A stretch of 64,000 bases of DNA from CAYUQT01 sp964446835 (GTDB lineage: Bacteria > Planctomycetota > Phycisphaerae > UBA1845 > JAFGLZ01), in NCBI GenBank assembly GCA_964446835.1, contig CAYUQT010000041.1, positions 1 to 64,000 of the forward strand, given 5' to 3'. Made by a program: the position numbers and the translations under genes. The notes below the pieces were generated by a model that searched no databases, had not been told where the DNA came from, and saw only the letters and a program-made list of their open reading frames with translations. Below, one piece after another: positions 8,922-17,511 of the stretch (positions are counted from its first letter, which is position 1; the number at the start of each line of letters is the position of its first letter).

Positions 8922-10694
8922 TCAGCCCACGAACTGGAAGATCCGCGTCTTGTGACACGCCCGTTCGATGGCCGGCAGGAAGTAATTCCTGGCAATGACC
9001 TCCCAGGTCATGAAGCTGGCGGCCTTGTACCCGCTGGCAAGCAGTTCCGCCTTCTGTTGAGCGTCCGCCGGAAGGCGTCGGAGCAGGTCCTCGGCCACAT
9101 GGGCGGCAACGCGGTGCTCGATACCGTCGCGGTAATTCCGGTCGAGCCCCAACAGGGTTCGAGCCGGAGGCCGTGGCTTGGGAATTTCGGTGTAATCGGC
9201 CACGATGACGTTGGCCAACGGCTCGCCACCGGTGACTTCATCAACGAATCCCGCACAGCCGCAGACATTGGTGATGACGCAGATGCCGCCGACCGACAGG
9301 GCCTCGAGCTGGGCAATGCCAAACGGTTCATAGATGCTCTGGCCGAACTCCACGTCGGCACCCTTGCGGATATCCCAGAACTCCATGCCCTCGGGCATCC
9401 GCGACCCGCATACGGTGCGATCGAAACCGAACTGGTTGATGAGAAGCGCCTTGATGTTCCGCGACCTGGCGTTGAACCGCTGCACCCCGGCGTAGAACAA
9501 CGCCTCGCCGTTCGACAGATCGGGCATGCCCTCGCGATGTGCCACCGGCCAGTCCCACCACGCCTCCATGTTGTAGACATCCTCGGGCTTGCGCCGAGGA
9601 AGCTCGGTGTTCAGGAAGTAGCACACGCCGGTCTTTCCGGTGTGGCGGAAGGCTCGTTCGACGTGCTCCAGAACGCGAAGATCTCGCCACAGGGCCTTGC
9701 TCGGCGCCAATCGCGAAACGTGCGTGAACACATAGTCCGGACGATAGCCCAGGAGACTGTCGCAATAGGTGCACAATCGGTCCTTGCTGACCGCCGCTTC
9801 CTCAGATGTGATCTGGAAAGCCGGAATGCCGTTGTACGAAAGGTCGATATCGACCGAACCGAAGTCCGGATCGAGGAAACGCAGTTCCTTGATGACGTAG
9901 TCGCCAACACCCAGGATATTGTCGCAGAACCGGCTGGCCTCGATGAGTGCGTGCTTGAAATAGTGATGCTGGTTGCCGAACATGTCCTCGAGGTACAAGC
10001 CCTCGGACATCGCCTCGGCCATGACATTGTAGAACATCGTGTCATGCCCGGGGTGCTCCTCGACGAGTTTGCGGACAGTCGCCACTTCATGGGCCATGAA
10101 CACCGTCCGAAGTTCGCCGTGGTTGCGCAGGACCCCGGCGAGAGCCGTGGGCATCCCCATGAATTCATGCGCCACCACGATGCACTCGCCGCCCGTAGTC
10201 AGCCCGAGCCCATAGATGGCCGCAATTGCCGGCTCGGCCAGCTTGACGTACTGATCGTACTCCCACGAGTTCTCGTAGCGGTTCGACTCGATTCCAAAGT
10301 GGTTGAAGAGTTTCCCCTTGAAATCGTTGAGCCGCTGGAAATTGACGCGATGGACGTCAACCAGGACGATCTCGGCATTGGCCTTGAAGTCGCTGGCCTC
10401 CTCGCGGAAGACCCGCTTTCCGTAGACAATGTCCACGTTGTAGGTTCTCTGGATCTCTTCCCAGACAGGCGCCGTGGGGTGGTTCAGCTTGCCATCTACA
10501 GAGGAGTAGAAGACCTCTCCGTCGGGCCCCAGTCGCGAATTCACCGGCCCCTCGCGGGTAAACAACGGGCCGATCAGGATGGTGCGGTCGATCCGCTGAT
10601 TATAGGCCTTACTGGTGATGAGGCCCTGCAGAACCGCGCCAATGCCCCCGACTTTCTGTACCGCTTCGTGAGTGACGTGAACCAACGATCTCAT
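8922..10694 (-). CDS. GT-B glycosyltransferase, glycogen/starch-synthase-like
   Basis: The 590-residue protein has the two-domain layout of GT-B glucosyltransferases. The N terminus LVHVTHEAVQKVGGIGAVL resembles the K-x-GG-[IL] nucleotide-sugar loop of glycogen synthases, followed by ILIGPLF. A histidine-containing VFMAHEVATVR segment lies near residue 200. Near residue 490, FGQSIYEPFGIAQLEALSVGG carries the E-x7-E-type donor site common to the GT3, GT4 and GT5 families. A GAGAGG precedes ATG 10694. The role may be glycogen or another alpha-glucan. The N-terminal Lys-x-Gly-Gly favours GT5 or GT3, while the C-terminal motif also fits GT4, so the exact family is open. Confidence 0.72.
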   Translation of the reverse strand: MRSLVHVTHEAVQKVGGIGAVLQGLITSKAYNQRIDRTILIGPLFTREGPVNSRLGPDGEVFYSSVDGKLNHPTAPVWEEIQRTYNVDIVYGKRVFREEASDFKANAEIVLVDVHRVNFQRLNDFKGKLFNHFGIESNRYENSWEYDQYVKLAEPAIAAIYGLGLTTGGECIVVAHEFMGMPTALAGVLRNHGELRTVFMAHEVATVRKLVEEHPGHDTMFYNVMAEAMSEGLYLEDMFGNQHHYFKHALIEASRFCDNILGVGDYVIKELRFLDPDFGSVDIDLSYNGIPAFQITSEEAAVSKDRLCTYCDSLLGYRPDYVFTHVSRLAPSKALWRDLRVLEHVERAFRHTGKTGVCYFLNTELPRRKPEDVYNMEAWWDWPVAHREGMPDLSNGEALFYAGVQRFNARSRNIKALLINQFGFDRTVCGSRMPEGMEFWDIRKGADVEFGQSIYEPFGIAQLEALSVGGICVITNVCGCAGFVDEVTGGEPLANVIVADYTEIPKPRPPARTLLGLDRNYRDGIEHRVAAHVAEDLLRRLPADAQQKAELLASGYKAASFMTWEVIARNYFLPAIERACHKTRIFQFVG

Positions 10695-11266
10695 ACAACC
10701 CTCTCACCGTTCCGTGGACACTCGCTCGATACTACCCTGCTCTACCTATAGATGATCGGCTCATGAATCCCTTCACTGCAGCCTGCTACCAGAAGTATAG
10801 CCTATCCAAGCCGATTTCTCGCAGGTTAGTGGACCAAGATGCAAGAACGATGGCGGGTCCTTCCTCAGCGATACCCCTTTGGTCGCCAAGGCTATCGAAT
10901 TTCTCTAGATAGTAACACTCATGGATCCAGTTCAGTCAAGATGGAATTATGGAAGCCAATCTTGAATAATCCCTTTGTCAAGCCATTTCGGCCGAATGCA
11001 GTCACCGCTTGCGAACCGAGAGATATACGTCAGAAATCACCGGGCTTCGACATGGCTACAGGACGACCGCAACCCCCTCGATGCATGTCCGAAGGAGAGC
11101 CCAGGGGAGAGAAGGGTGCGATTCAACTCAACCGCGTCATCCCCATCCGGAAGGTTCGATAACTAGCTTAAGACGCCCCTGGCGAAGACCGATGACAACC
11201 GGGCGATGGTGCCCAAAGCAGAAGCCGTGCGGACTCGGTGGACCGGGGCACGGCGGGAGTTCTGAC
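10695..11266. other. Intergenic region, lower GC, divergent
   Basis: This 570-base region separates two divergent genes. It is visibly richer in A and T than its surroundings between 10740 and 11010. Short open frames occur, for example 10839-11162 on the plus strand, but they lack a ribosome site, a recognisable domain and GC-rich third positions. It should contain both promoters; I could not pick a convincing -35/-10 pair. Confidence 0.45.
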
Positions 11267-12667
11267 GTGTCAGGAAAACGCGTAGCCGTCGTGGGAGCGG
11301 GATACTCCGGTTTGTCCGCCGGCTATGAGCTGGTTCGTCGTGGGGTGCGGTGCCAGGTCTACGAGGCTGCCGCCGCGGCAGGCGGCCTGGCAGGGTGTTT
11401 TCGCCTTGGCGACGCATGGATCGAGAAGTACTACCACCACTGGTTCAACCACGATCAGGACATGCTGGGACTCACCCGTGAGCTGGGCCTTGAGAGGCAC
11501 CTGATCCGGCGCGAAACGGTCACCGGCAGCTTCCACGACCATCAGATCTACCGGCTGAGTTCACCGTTTGACGTCCTTCGATTCAAACCGCTGTCCGTGA
11601 TCGATCGCCTGCGGCTGGGGCGCATGGTGCTGAAGGCCAGGGGCATCGACGACCATCGAACACTGGAAGGCACGACCGCTCGAGAGTGGATCTGTCGAAC
11701 CGCCGGCCGGCGTGTCTATGACGTCGTCTGGCGTCCGCTCTTCGAGGGCAAGTTCGGCTCGTACGCCGACCAGGTCAGCGCCGTGTGGTTCTGGGGCAAA
11801 CTTCGAACGCGCGGGCAATCGCGATCGCGACGCCAGCGCGAAGAGCTGGTATACCTCGACGGCGGGCTTCAACGCCTGACCCGCGCGCTGATTCGAGGCA
11901 TCGTCGACGGCGGCGGCGGCGTTCACGTGCAGTGCCCCGTTCGCCGGTTGCGCCGGCACGATGGGGTGTGGGAGGTGATGACGGCCAAGGGGTCCGAGCG
12001 GTTCGACGAAGTGTTGCTGACGACACCCACACCCGTCTCGACGGCCCTGGTGGATGATTGGCCCGAGGGCTTCATCCGACAGGCGAACGCTATTCCTTAC
12101 CTGGGTGTGACGACGCTGGTCCTGGTGTTGAATCGTCCGATGTCGCCCGCCTACTGGCTGAACGTCAACGATCCGGGCTATCCCTTCGTGGGCGTGATCG
12201 AACACACGAACTTCCAGTCGCCCGAGGCTTACGGTGGACGGCACGTCGTCTATCTGACGAAGTATCGCGACGAGACCCACGAGACCTGCGGAATGCGAAC
12301 CGCCGAGATTCTGGAACGATGGAAGGGTCCGCTTCAGCGGATGTTCCCGTCGTTCGAGGAAAGCTGGATCGAATTGGCGATGAGCTGGCAAAACGCTCAT
12401 GCCCAGCCTGTGGTGGTGGCCGGCTCGGAGCGATGCGTTCTGCCGAATCAGACCCCCCTGCCCGGTGTGTGGATGTCCTGCATGGCCCAGGTGTACCCCG
12501 AGGATCGAGGCATGAACTATGCCGTGCGGATGGGACGTCAGACCGCCGAGCGGATCCTGACCAGCGACGGTATTCCCGCGGTCCGGACGCGAAAGATGGT
12601 CCGCGTGTCCTGGCCGGCGGAGGAGCCCATGACGGTGCAACCGGCCGCCGCATTCAGCCCTATCTGA
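11267..12667 (+). CDS. FAD-dependent oxidoreductase (amine oxidase / UDP-galactopyranose mutase-like)
   Basis: The product (466 residues) begins with a classical FAD dinucleotide-binding motif, VAVVGAGYSGLSAGYELVRRG, and the following acidic residue of the second strand, then AGGLAGCF, the NAD_binding_8 signature. The remaining body fits the flavin amine-oxidase superfamily that includes protoporphyrinogen oxidase, carotenoid desaturases and UDP-galactopyranose mutase-like enzymes. GTG 11267 is chosen because GGGAG lies eight bases before it and the FAD motif begins five codons later. The gene precedes a GT39-like membrane glycosyltransferase by about 160 bases. Homologues often sit in cell-envelope polysaccharide loci. 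The substrate is not evident. Confidence 0.8.
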   Translation: MSGKRVAVVGAGYSGLSAGYELVRRGVRCQVYEAAAAAGGLAGCFRLGDAWIEKYYHHWFNHDQDMLGLTRELGLERHLIRRETVTGSFHDHQIYRLSSPFDVLRFKPLSVIDRLRLGRMVLKARGIDDHRTLEGTTAREWICRTAGRRVYDVVWRPLFEGKFGSYADQVSAVWFWGKLRTRGQSRSRRQREELVYLDGGLQRLTRALIRGIVDGGGGVHVQCPVRRLRRHDGVWEVMTAKGSERFDEVLLTTPTPVSTALVDDWPEGFIRQANAIPYLGVTTLVLVLNRPMSPAYWLNVNDPGYPFVGVIEHTNFQSPEAYGGRHVVYLTKYRDETHETCGMRTAEILERWKGPLQRMFPSFEESWIELAMSWQNAHAQPVVVAGSERCVLPNQTPLPGVWMSCMAQVYPEDRGMNYAVRMGRQTAERILTSDGIPAVRTRKMVRVSWPAEEPMTVQPAAAFSPI

Positions 12668-12826
12668 GACTCCTGAACGGCGTCCCTCGATTCAAGGAGC
12701 CCTCTGCTGGGTTGCCCGAAACATGCCCCGGCTCGTATAAGGTAGTACGAATCCAATGACGACGGTGCGGTCGAGGCGACTTCGAGCCACGACCTTGGGT
12801 CCGGTGGACGTTTCGCTGTCTGGCTG

Positions 12827-14428
12827 ATGCCCGATTTGCCCATGAAGACACTGGCCTACTGGCTCCTGGTGATTGCACTGATCGCGGCAACGCGAGGGGC
12901 GGCCTTCCTGGAACCGGACCCCTGTGACGCCTACACCTACGCCTACGTCGGAGCCAAGTGGGCCGACGGAAGGCAGCTCTATCGCGACCTCTGGGAGAAC
13001 AAGCCCCCGGCCATCTATCTGGTCGACGGCGGGGCGTTTCTGCTTGACCGGGCCCACCTGTGGCGATCGCTTTACGTCGTGGAATCAGGCACCGCGATCC
13101 TGACGGCCCTGTGCCTGTGCGGAATTCTCCGCCGTTGGGTGGGACGTCCGTGCGATCGCGTCGTGACGGCCGTCGCGGTCGTCCTGGCGTTTTCGATGCG
13201 TTTCGCTTATTCGGGCAACCTGACCGAGGGCTACCAGGTCGCCTGCGTGGTCGCCGGTCTGTGGGTGTTCACCGCGCGAGGATGGAGCGGCTCACCGGCA
13301 TGGCTCCTTGCGGTCGGCAGCCTGATCGGACTCGGAGGACTGTTCAAGCCACCGGGGCTGGCGGCGGGACTGGCAATCGTCCTGTGGCTCGGGGCTGAGA
13401 GCCTTGGGCGCAGGCTCTCATGGCGGCACTTCTTCCTGAAGACCGGCGCCCTGGTCTGTGGACTGACCCTGCCCTGGCTGATCCTGACAGGTTGGTTTGC
13501 CGGCCACAGACTGGCAGGGGAGATGCTCTACGCCTCGCTGGGCTACAACCGTCAATACGGCCAGGACGTCTGGCGATCGCGAGGGCTGGTTTGGGCGATT
13601 CTGAGCTGCTATCAGGAGTTGTGGGTTGCCCTGCCGGTGCTGGCAACCGCAGCCTGCGGGGCCATGGCATTGCTCGATCCCCGACGATGGTTCGGTGGCG
13701 GCAAGGGTGGTGAGCCGAACTGGCGTCTGCTGGCGGTTCTATGGATGTTGGGCGACCTGGCGGGTGCCCTGGCCGGCGGACGCTGTTATCAGCACTACTT
13801 CGTGCCCCTGGTGGTGAGTGCCAGCGCTGTTTCGGCCTTTGTCCTCAACGATGTGCGACAAAGGCTGGTGGGAGCGACCGAAGGCGCCGCGGCCGGACGA
13901 ATAGCCCTTTGTGTACTGGGAATGTGGTTGGCGACGATCGTCGGGCGCGATGTGGTCTGGGGCGCCAGCCTGGCGCGATCGGGCTGGGAATCGCCCGAAA
14001 CGCGAGGGCGGCGCGAGCTGGCCCAGATGGTTCGACAGACCGCGCGGCCGGGAGACACGCTGTTCACGTGGGGATCGGCAGCGTACTTCTTCTATGAGAC
14101 CTGGCTGGACCCGATCTACCCGGACAAGGACACGCACCGGGCCTTGGACTTCGACGCCAAGGCGGCCCAGGTCGGGCGTGATGTCCTGGCCGCCCTTCAG
14201 CAGCGTCCACCGCGATTCATCATTACGGACGTCAACGAGGATCATCCGCAGCGTCCGCAGCCCGACATCGTGCGGGCGTTTGAATACTACAAGATGATGG
14301 TCGAATCGGACTATCGGCGTGTGGCCCAACGAGGTCCGCGATCGCTCTGGGTCCGAAAGGCCGACGCCCGCCCCACCACGACCACCTCAACGCGACCCAC
14401 CACCACGACGACCGGCCGTTCCGGCTGA
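12827..14428 (+). CDS. GT39/ArnT-like integral membrane glycosyltransferase
   Basis: A 533-residue multi-spanning protein of the dolichyl/polyprenyl-phosphate mannosyltransferase superfamily (PMT_2). The first periplasmic loop has the family pattern: an acidic DPCDAYTYAYVGAKW segment followed by LYRDLWENKPPAIYLV near residue 65, equivalent to the D-x-KPP loop of ArnT-like enzymes. About ten hydrophobic segments follow, then a soluble C-terminal part (about 400-533). The extreme C terminus is a low-complexity Thr/Arg/Pro tail. ATG 12827 or ATG 12842 could be the start. It likely transfers a sugar from a polyprenyl phosphate to an envelope acceptor. Confidence 0.8.
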   Translation: MPDLPMKTLAYWLLVIALIAATRGAAFLEPDPCDAYTYAYVGAKWADGRQLYRDLWENKPPAIYLVDGGAFLLDRAHLWRSLYVVESGTAILTALCLCGILRRWVGRPCDRVVTAVAVVLAFSMRFAYSGNLTEGYQVACVVAGLWVFTARGWSGSPAWLLAVGSLIGLGGLFKPPGLAAGLAIVLWLGAESLGRRLSWRHFFLKTGALVCGLTLPWLILTGWFAGHRLAGEMLYASLGYNRQYGQDVWRSRGLVWAILSCYQELWVALPVLATAACGAMALLDPRRWFGGGKGGEPNWRLLAVLWMLGDLAGALAGGRCYQHYFVPLVVSASAVSAFVLNDVRQRLVGATEGAAAGRIALCVLGMWLATIVGRDVVWGASLARSGWESPETRGRRELAQMVRQTARPGDTLFTWGSAAYFFYETWLDPIYPDKDTHRALDFDAKAAQVGRDVLAALQQRPPRFIITDVNEDHPQRPQPDIVRAFEYYKMMVESDYRRVAQRGPRSLWVRKADARPTTTTSTRPTTTTTGRSG

Positions 14429-14467
14429 TCGCCGATCGCCTCCTCATGCGAAGGTACAAGCATCACG

Positions 14468-17335
14468 CTAGATCGGACCGCCCTGGAAGATGAGCGTCAC
14501 ACGAACGCGTGCATTCGCACCGGCCGGCGGATCGCAATCGAAGGTGACGCGGTTGTCCCCGGACGACAGCGATGGCACATCGCCCTGCGGACGGATCTCC
14601 GCGATGAGCGCCCCCTTCGGGCCATACAGCTTGCAGTCGCCCGCAACGCCGGACTCGAGGTAGCTGCCGCTTTCAATCTCCGCAGGGAACGTGACCGTCT
14701 TTCCGCCGATCGTGATCCGGGGGTTCTTCACCTTGATCGACACCAGCGGCAATGCCCGGATCGGACTGACCAGACACGTGGTCTTGCTCTTGGGCGCCAA
14801 CTCGTTGAGCCAAAGCCCCAGCGAGGCGACATGCCGGTATTCCACGTCCTCGCGGTAGATCGCATAGGGGTTGCCGTACGGCCACACATATCGGCCGAAT
14901 CGTTCCGACTCGGGCTCGATCAACTCGACGTAGCGCCACCCCGAGAAGTCGAGGCAAACATAATGGTCGCCGATACCGCCGGCCAGATGGTGCGGCGAGG
15001 TGAGCTGCACGTTGAAGGTCGCCCCCGAACCGTCGCCATGTACCCACAGGCCCAGTCCGCGGTGATTGCTCATATCCATCGGCGGCGTGAAGGACCGGCC
15101 GACCTTGGCCCAGGCGCCCCGGCGATCCGGGCCGCCCTCATTGGCGGCCGTCAATACCGCACTGCCCCCCCCTGCCTTGACCTGTTCGGTCGTGCGCGTC
15201 AGCCCCACCGTCAGGCCCGAGGCGGCCGCTCGCTGGTCGAACGTGCCGACATCGGCGAAGTCGGCCAGCGTGGGATTGCCCGCCGCGTCGTATGGCCCCG
15301 CACCCAGGAGCGTTTCGATCCGCAATCGCAACGGCTGAGCCTCATAGGGGTTGCGTACCGACCAGACGTTGCTCCAGCCGTTCACCCCCTCCACTTTGTG
15401 CTTCAGGTAGGTCACACGATGGAAGCGAAAACGCCCGTCGGCCTCTTTGACCAGCGTGTGCTCGGCACCCGGTTTTCGTAGTTCCGACCGGACCGTGTCG
15501 TTGAAGGCGTTGGCATGTCGGAGGTCTTCGTACTGCCTCATGATCGCCCCGAGCCGTCGATAGGCCGGGACCCCCTTGATGGACTGAGGGTCGATCCCCA
15601 TCACGGAGAAGCCCACGTTGTGGCCGAGGCACTTGCTCATGAGGTACTCGATGTCATCCGAGAACGTCGGTTCTCCATCCGCGCCGGTCCATGTCTTGAC
15701 CCCCCACCAACCCAGGTGGGCGGGCAGGAACATACGGCCGCATTCCTCGTTGGCCTGACAATGAATGTCGATGAACGCCTTGTGCCCCCGCGTCGGATGA
15801 TCCCATGCCCCCAGACGCGAGCGGACATACCACAGGTGATGGTGGAACGTGCTCATCTCCATCAGCGGATGCTTCTTGAGACGTTTGAAGATCTCGAAGA
15901 CAAATGACGAACCATAGTGCCAGGCGTTCTCGCCGCCGCCCAGGATGTCCTCACCGTCGAGGGCGTCGAGATAGATCATGTCGAAACCGCAAGCGTTATA
16001 CGCCTCGGCCGTCTTTGCAGCCACCTCGGCCAGCATCGTGGTGTTCGGATCGGGCACGAACAGCCCGAAACACTCCTTGAGATGGCAGGCCTTGGTACCG
16101 GTTGCGTGGGCCGAGGCCTTTGTGCCCAATGCCCCGCGCCGACACCCGGTGAACCCGAAGGGTGATGCCTTGCGAACGCCGGTGAACGTGATCAGTTCAT
16201 CGTCGATCCGCAGCGTCACGCTGTTGCGAACGAAGAAGCCCGTCACGGTCGAGACGTCGGCGGTCGATTCGGCCACGGAGACCGTATCGGCCTTGTCCGA
16301 CAGATCACCGGTGAGTGTGAACGAACGGAAGCTCGCCAGCCTGGGATCGGGCTTGGGCGTGACCCATGGGCACGTCTTATCGATGAAGAAGGCGTAGGTG
16401 TGGAGGCCGGCGAGGATCCCCGCTGCATGGAGCCGATCGATGACGGCCTTGAGACTTTCATGGCCCTTGGGATAGGTCTGGGGGTTCGGACGACAGTCGC
16501 CGAACCGAAATGAACTCCCGCCGTGAAAGTCGATCTGGTTGACACCCAGGTCCCGTGCGACGGCGGCCCATTCGCCGGCATTCTGATCGGTCATTCCGCC
16601 GAAGTTGAACAGGTAGGAGCCGCGCGCGGCCGGGGCATCCATCGCCCATGGACCACCCACCGACGAATGCGGCAGATCCGGCGCATCGCTCACCACCTCT
16701 TTCATGACGTCGCGCATTCGATCGGAGGGGCAGCCGACCAGCGCAACCGCCGCACCCGCCAGCCCGAACCGGGCGTAGCAAGCACCGGTCAGGTGGCTGG
16801 AGGGTGCCGGCAAGGTGGCGACGTTCGTCTTCAGATTCAGTGCCATCGCGCAGGCAGCAAACCGACCACTGTCGGAGGGGAGCGACGTCAGGATCAGGTC
16901 TGGAAAGGACATCGAGACGACGCCCTGTCCCTCCACCGACTCCACCTCCAGAATGACATAGCGCGGTTTGACGATCGGCTTGAAGACCGCAGCAAGGCCT
17001 GTCTGCCCGAACCCGACCCTGAGGCGGTCGCCCTGGCGAGCGGCCGACGAGGCAGCGACGTTCTGGTTACCGACTATCACGTGTGCCACCGGTCGCGGCG
17101 TCTTGGCGTCGCAGTAGTCGATACCGGAGGCCTTGTCGACGAAGTGCAGGTTCCTGCCGTCGGCCCCGATGTCGTAGCGAACGAGATCGTTCTCCAGGGT
17201 AATGCCGGCGGCGGCCTTGGTCTCCTCGGCCCCGACGAGGCCCGTCGCGGCAAGGCAGGCGACAACCCCAATTACGCCGGTGATACGGCACCCACGACAG
17301 CCACTCGAAGAACAACTGCCAATCGACCTGAACAT
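14468..17335 (-). CDS. Large secreted glycoside-hydrolase-like protein with inserted beta module
   Basis: The 955-residue protein starts with a signal peptide (to about residue 38, LVGAEE) and an N-terminal beta domain. The region from about residue 235 to 620 reads like an alpha-galactosidase-type TIM barrel: NQIDFHGG, AAGILAGLHTYAFFID, YNACGFDMIYLDALDGE and MEMSTFHHHLWYVRSRLGAWD. The Asp-rich MIYLDALDGED resembles a GH nucleophile strand. Between barrel strands, about residues 310-400, sits a foreign-looking module with the IDDELITFTG...RGALGT...H pattern common in phage tail proteins. Beta-rich domains end the protein. AGGAGG eight bases upstream fixes ATG 17335. No CAZy family can be assigned by eye. 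Confidence 0.65.
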   Translation of the reverse strand: MFRSIGSCSSSGCRGCRITGVIGVVACLAATGLVGAEETKAAAGITLENDLVRYDIGADGRNLHFVDKASGIDYCDAKTPRPVAHVIVGNQNVAASSAARQGDRLRVGFGQTGLAAVFKPIVKPRYVILEVESVEGQGVVSMSFPDLILTSLPSDSGRFAACAMALNLKTNVATLPAPSSHLTGACYARFGLAGAAVALVGCPSDRMRDVMKEVVSDAPDLPHSSVGGPWAMDAPAARGSYLFNFGGMTDQNAGEWAAVARDLGVNQIDFHGGSSFRFGDCRPNPQTYPKGHESLKAVIDRLHAAGILAGLHTYAFFIDKTCPWVTPKPDPRLASFRSFTLTGDLSDKADTVSVAESTADVSTVTGFFVRNSVTLRIDDELITFTGVRKASPFGFTGCRRGALGTKASAHATGTKACHLKECFGLFVPDPNTTMLAEVAAKTAEAYNACGFDMIYLDALDGEDILGGGENAWHYGSSFVFEIFKRLKKHPLMEMSTFHHHLWYVRSRLGAWDHPTRGHKAFIDIHCQANEECGRMFLPAHLGWWGVKTWTGADGEPTFSDDIEYLMSKCLGHNVGFSVMGIDPQSIKGVPAYRRLGAIMRQYEDLRHANAFNDTVRSELRKPGAEHTLVKEADGRFRFHRVTYLKHKVEGVNGWSNVWSVRNPYEAQPLRLRIETLLGAGPYDAAGNPTLADFADVGTFDQRAAASGLTVGLTRTTEQVKAGGGSAVLTAANEGGPDRRGAWAKVGRSFTPPMDMSNHRGLGLWVHGDGSGATFNVQLTSPHHLAGGIGDHYVCLDFSGWRYVELIEPESERFGRYVWPYGNPYAIYREDVEYRHVASLGLWLNELAPKSKTTCLVSPIRALPLVSIKVKNPRITIGGKTVTFPAEIESGSYLESGVAGDCKLYGPKGALIAEIRPQGDVPSLSSGDNRVTFDCDPPAGANARVRVTLIFQGGPI

Positions 17336-17511
17336 CGAAAGCGCCTCCTGTAAGGAATGGTCGAAACGATCCCCCGGGGGTACCCGGAGGACCGGCTCAC
17401 AATAGTCGCATATGGGAATGCTCTGCAAGCGGAGAGTAGAAGGCCTCGCCCCAACGCACCGTGGGGACGTCGCGGATGCCGAACCGAATAGGGCGATGCC
17501 CAGAGGAAGAC

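Noticed and set aside
8748..10751. Open plus-strand frame of about 670 codons
   Set aside because: It is antiparallel to the glycosyltransferase gene and has no domain or ribosome site.
10839..11162. Possible 107-residue protein in the intergenic region
   Set aside because: No ribosome site, no recognisable domain, and third codon positions poorer in GC than in the neighbouring genes.
17371..17380. CCCCCGGGGG palindrome
   Set aside because: Low complexity and too short, without a loop or T tract; not called as a terminator or operator.
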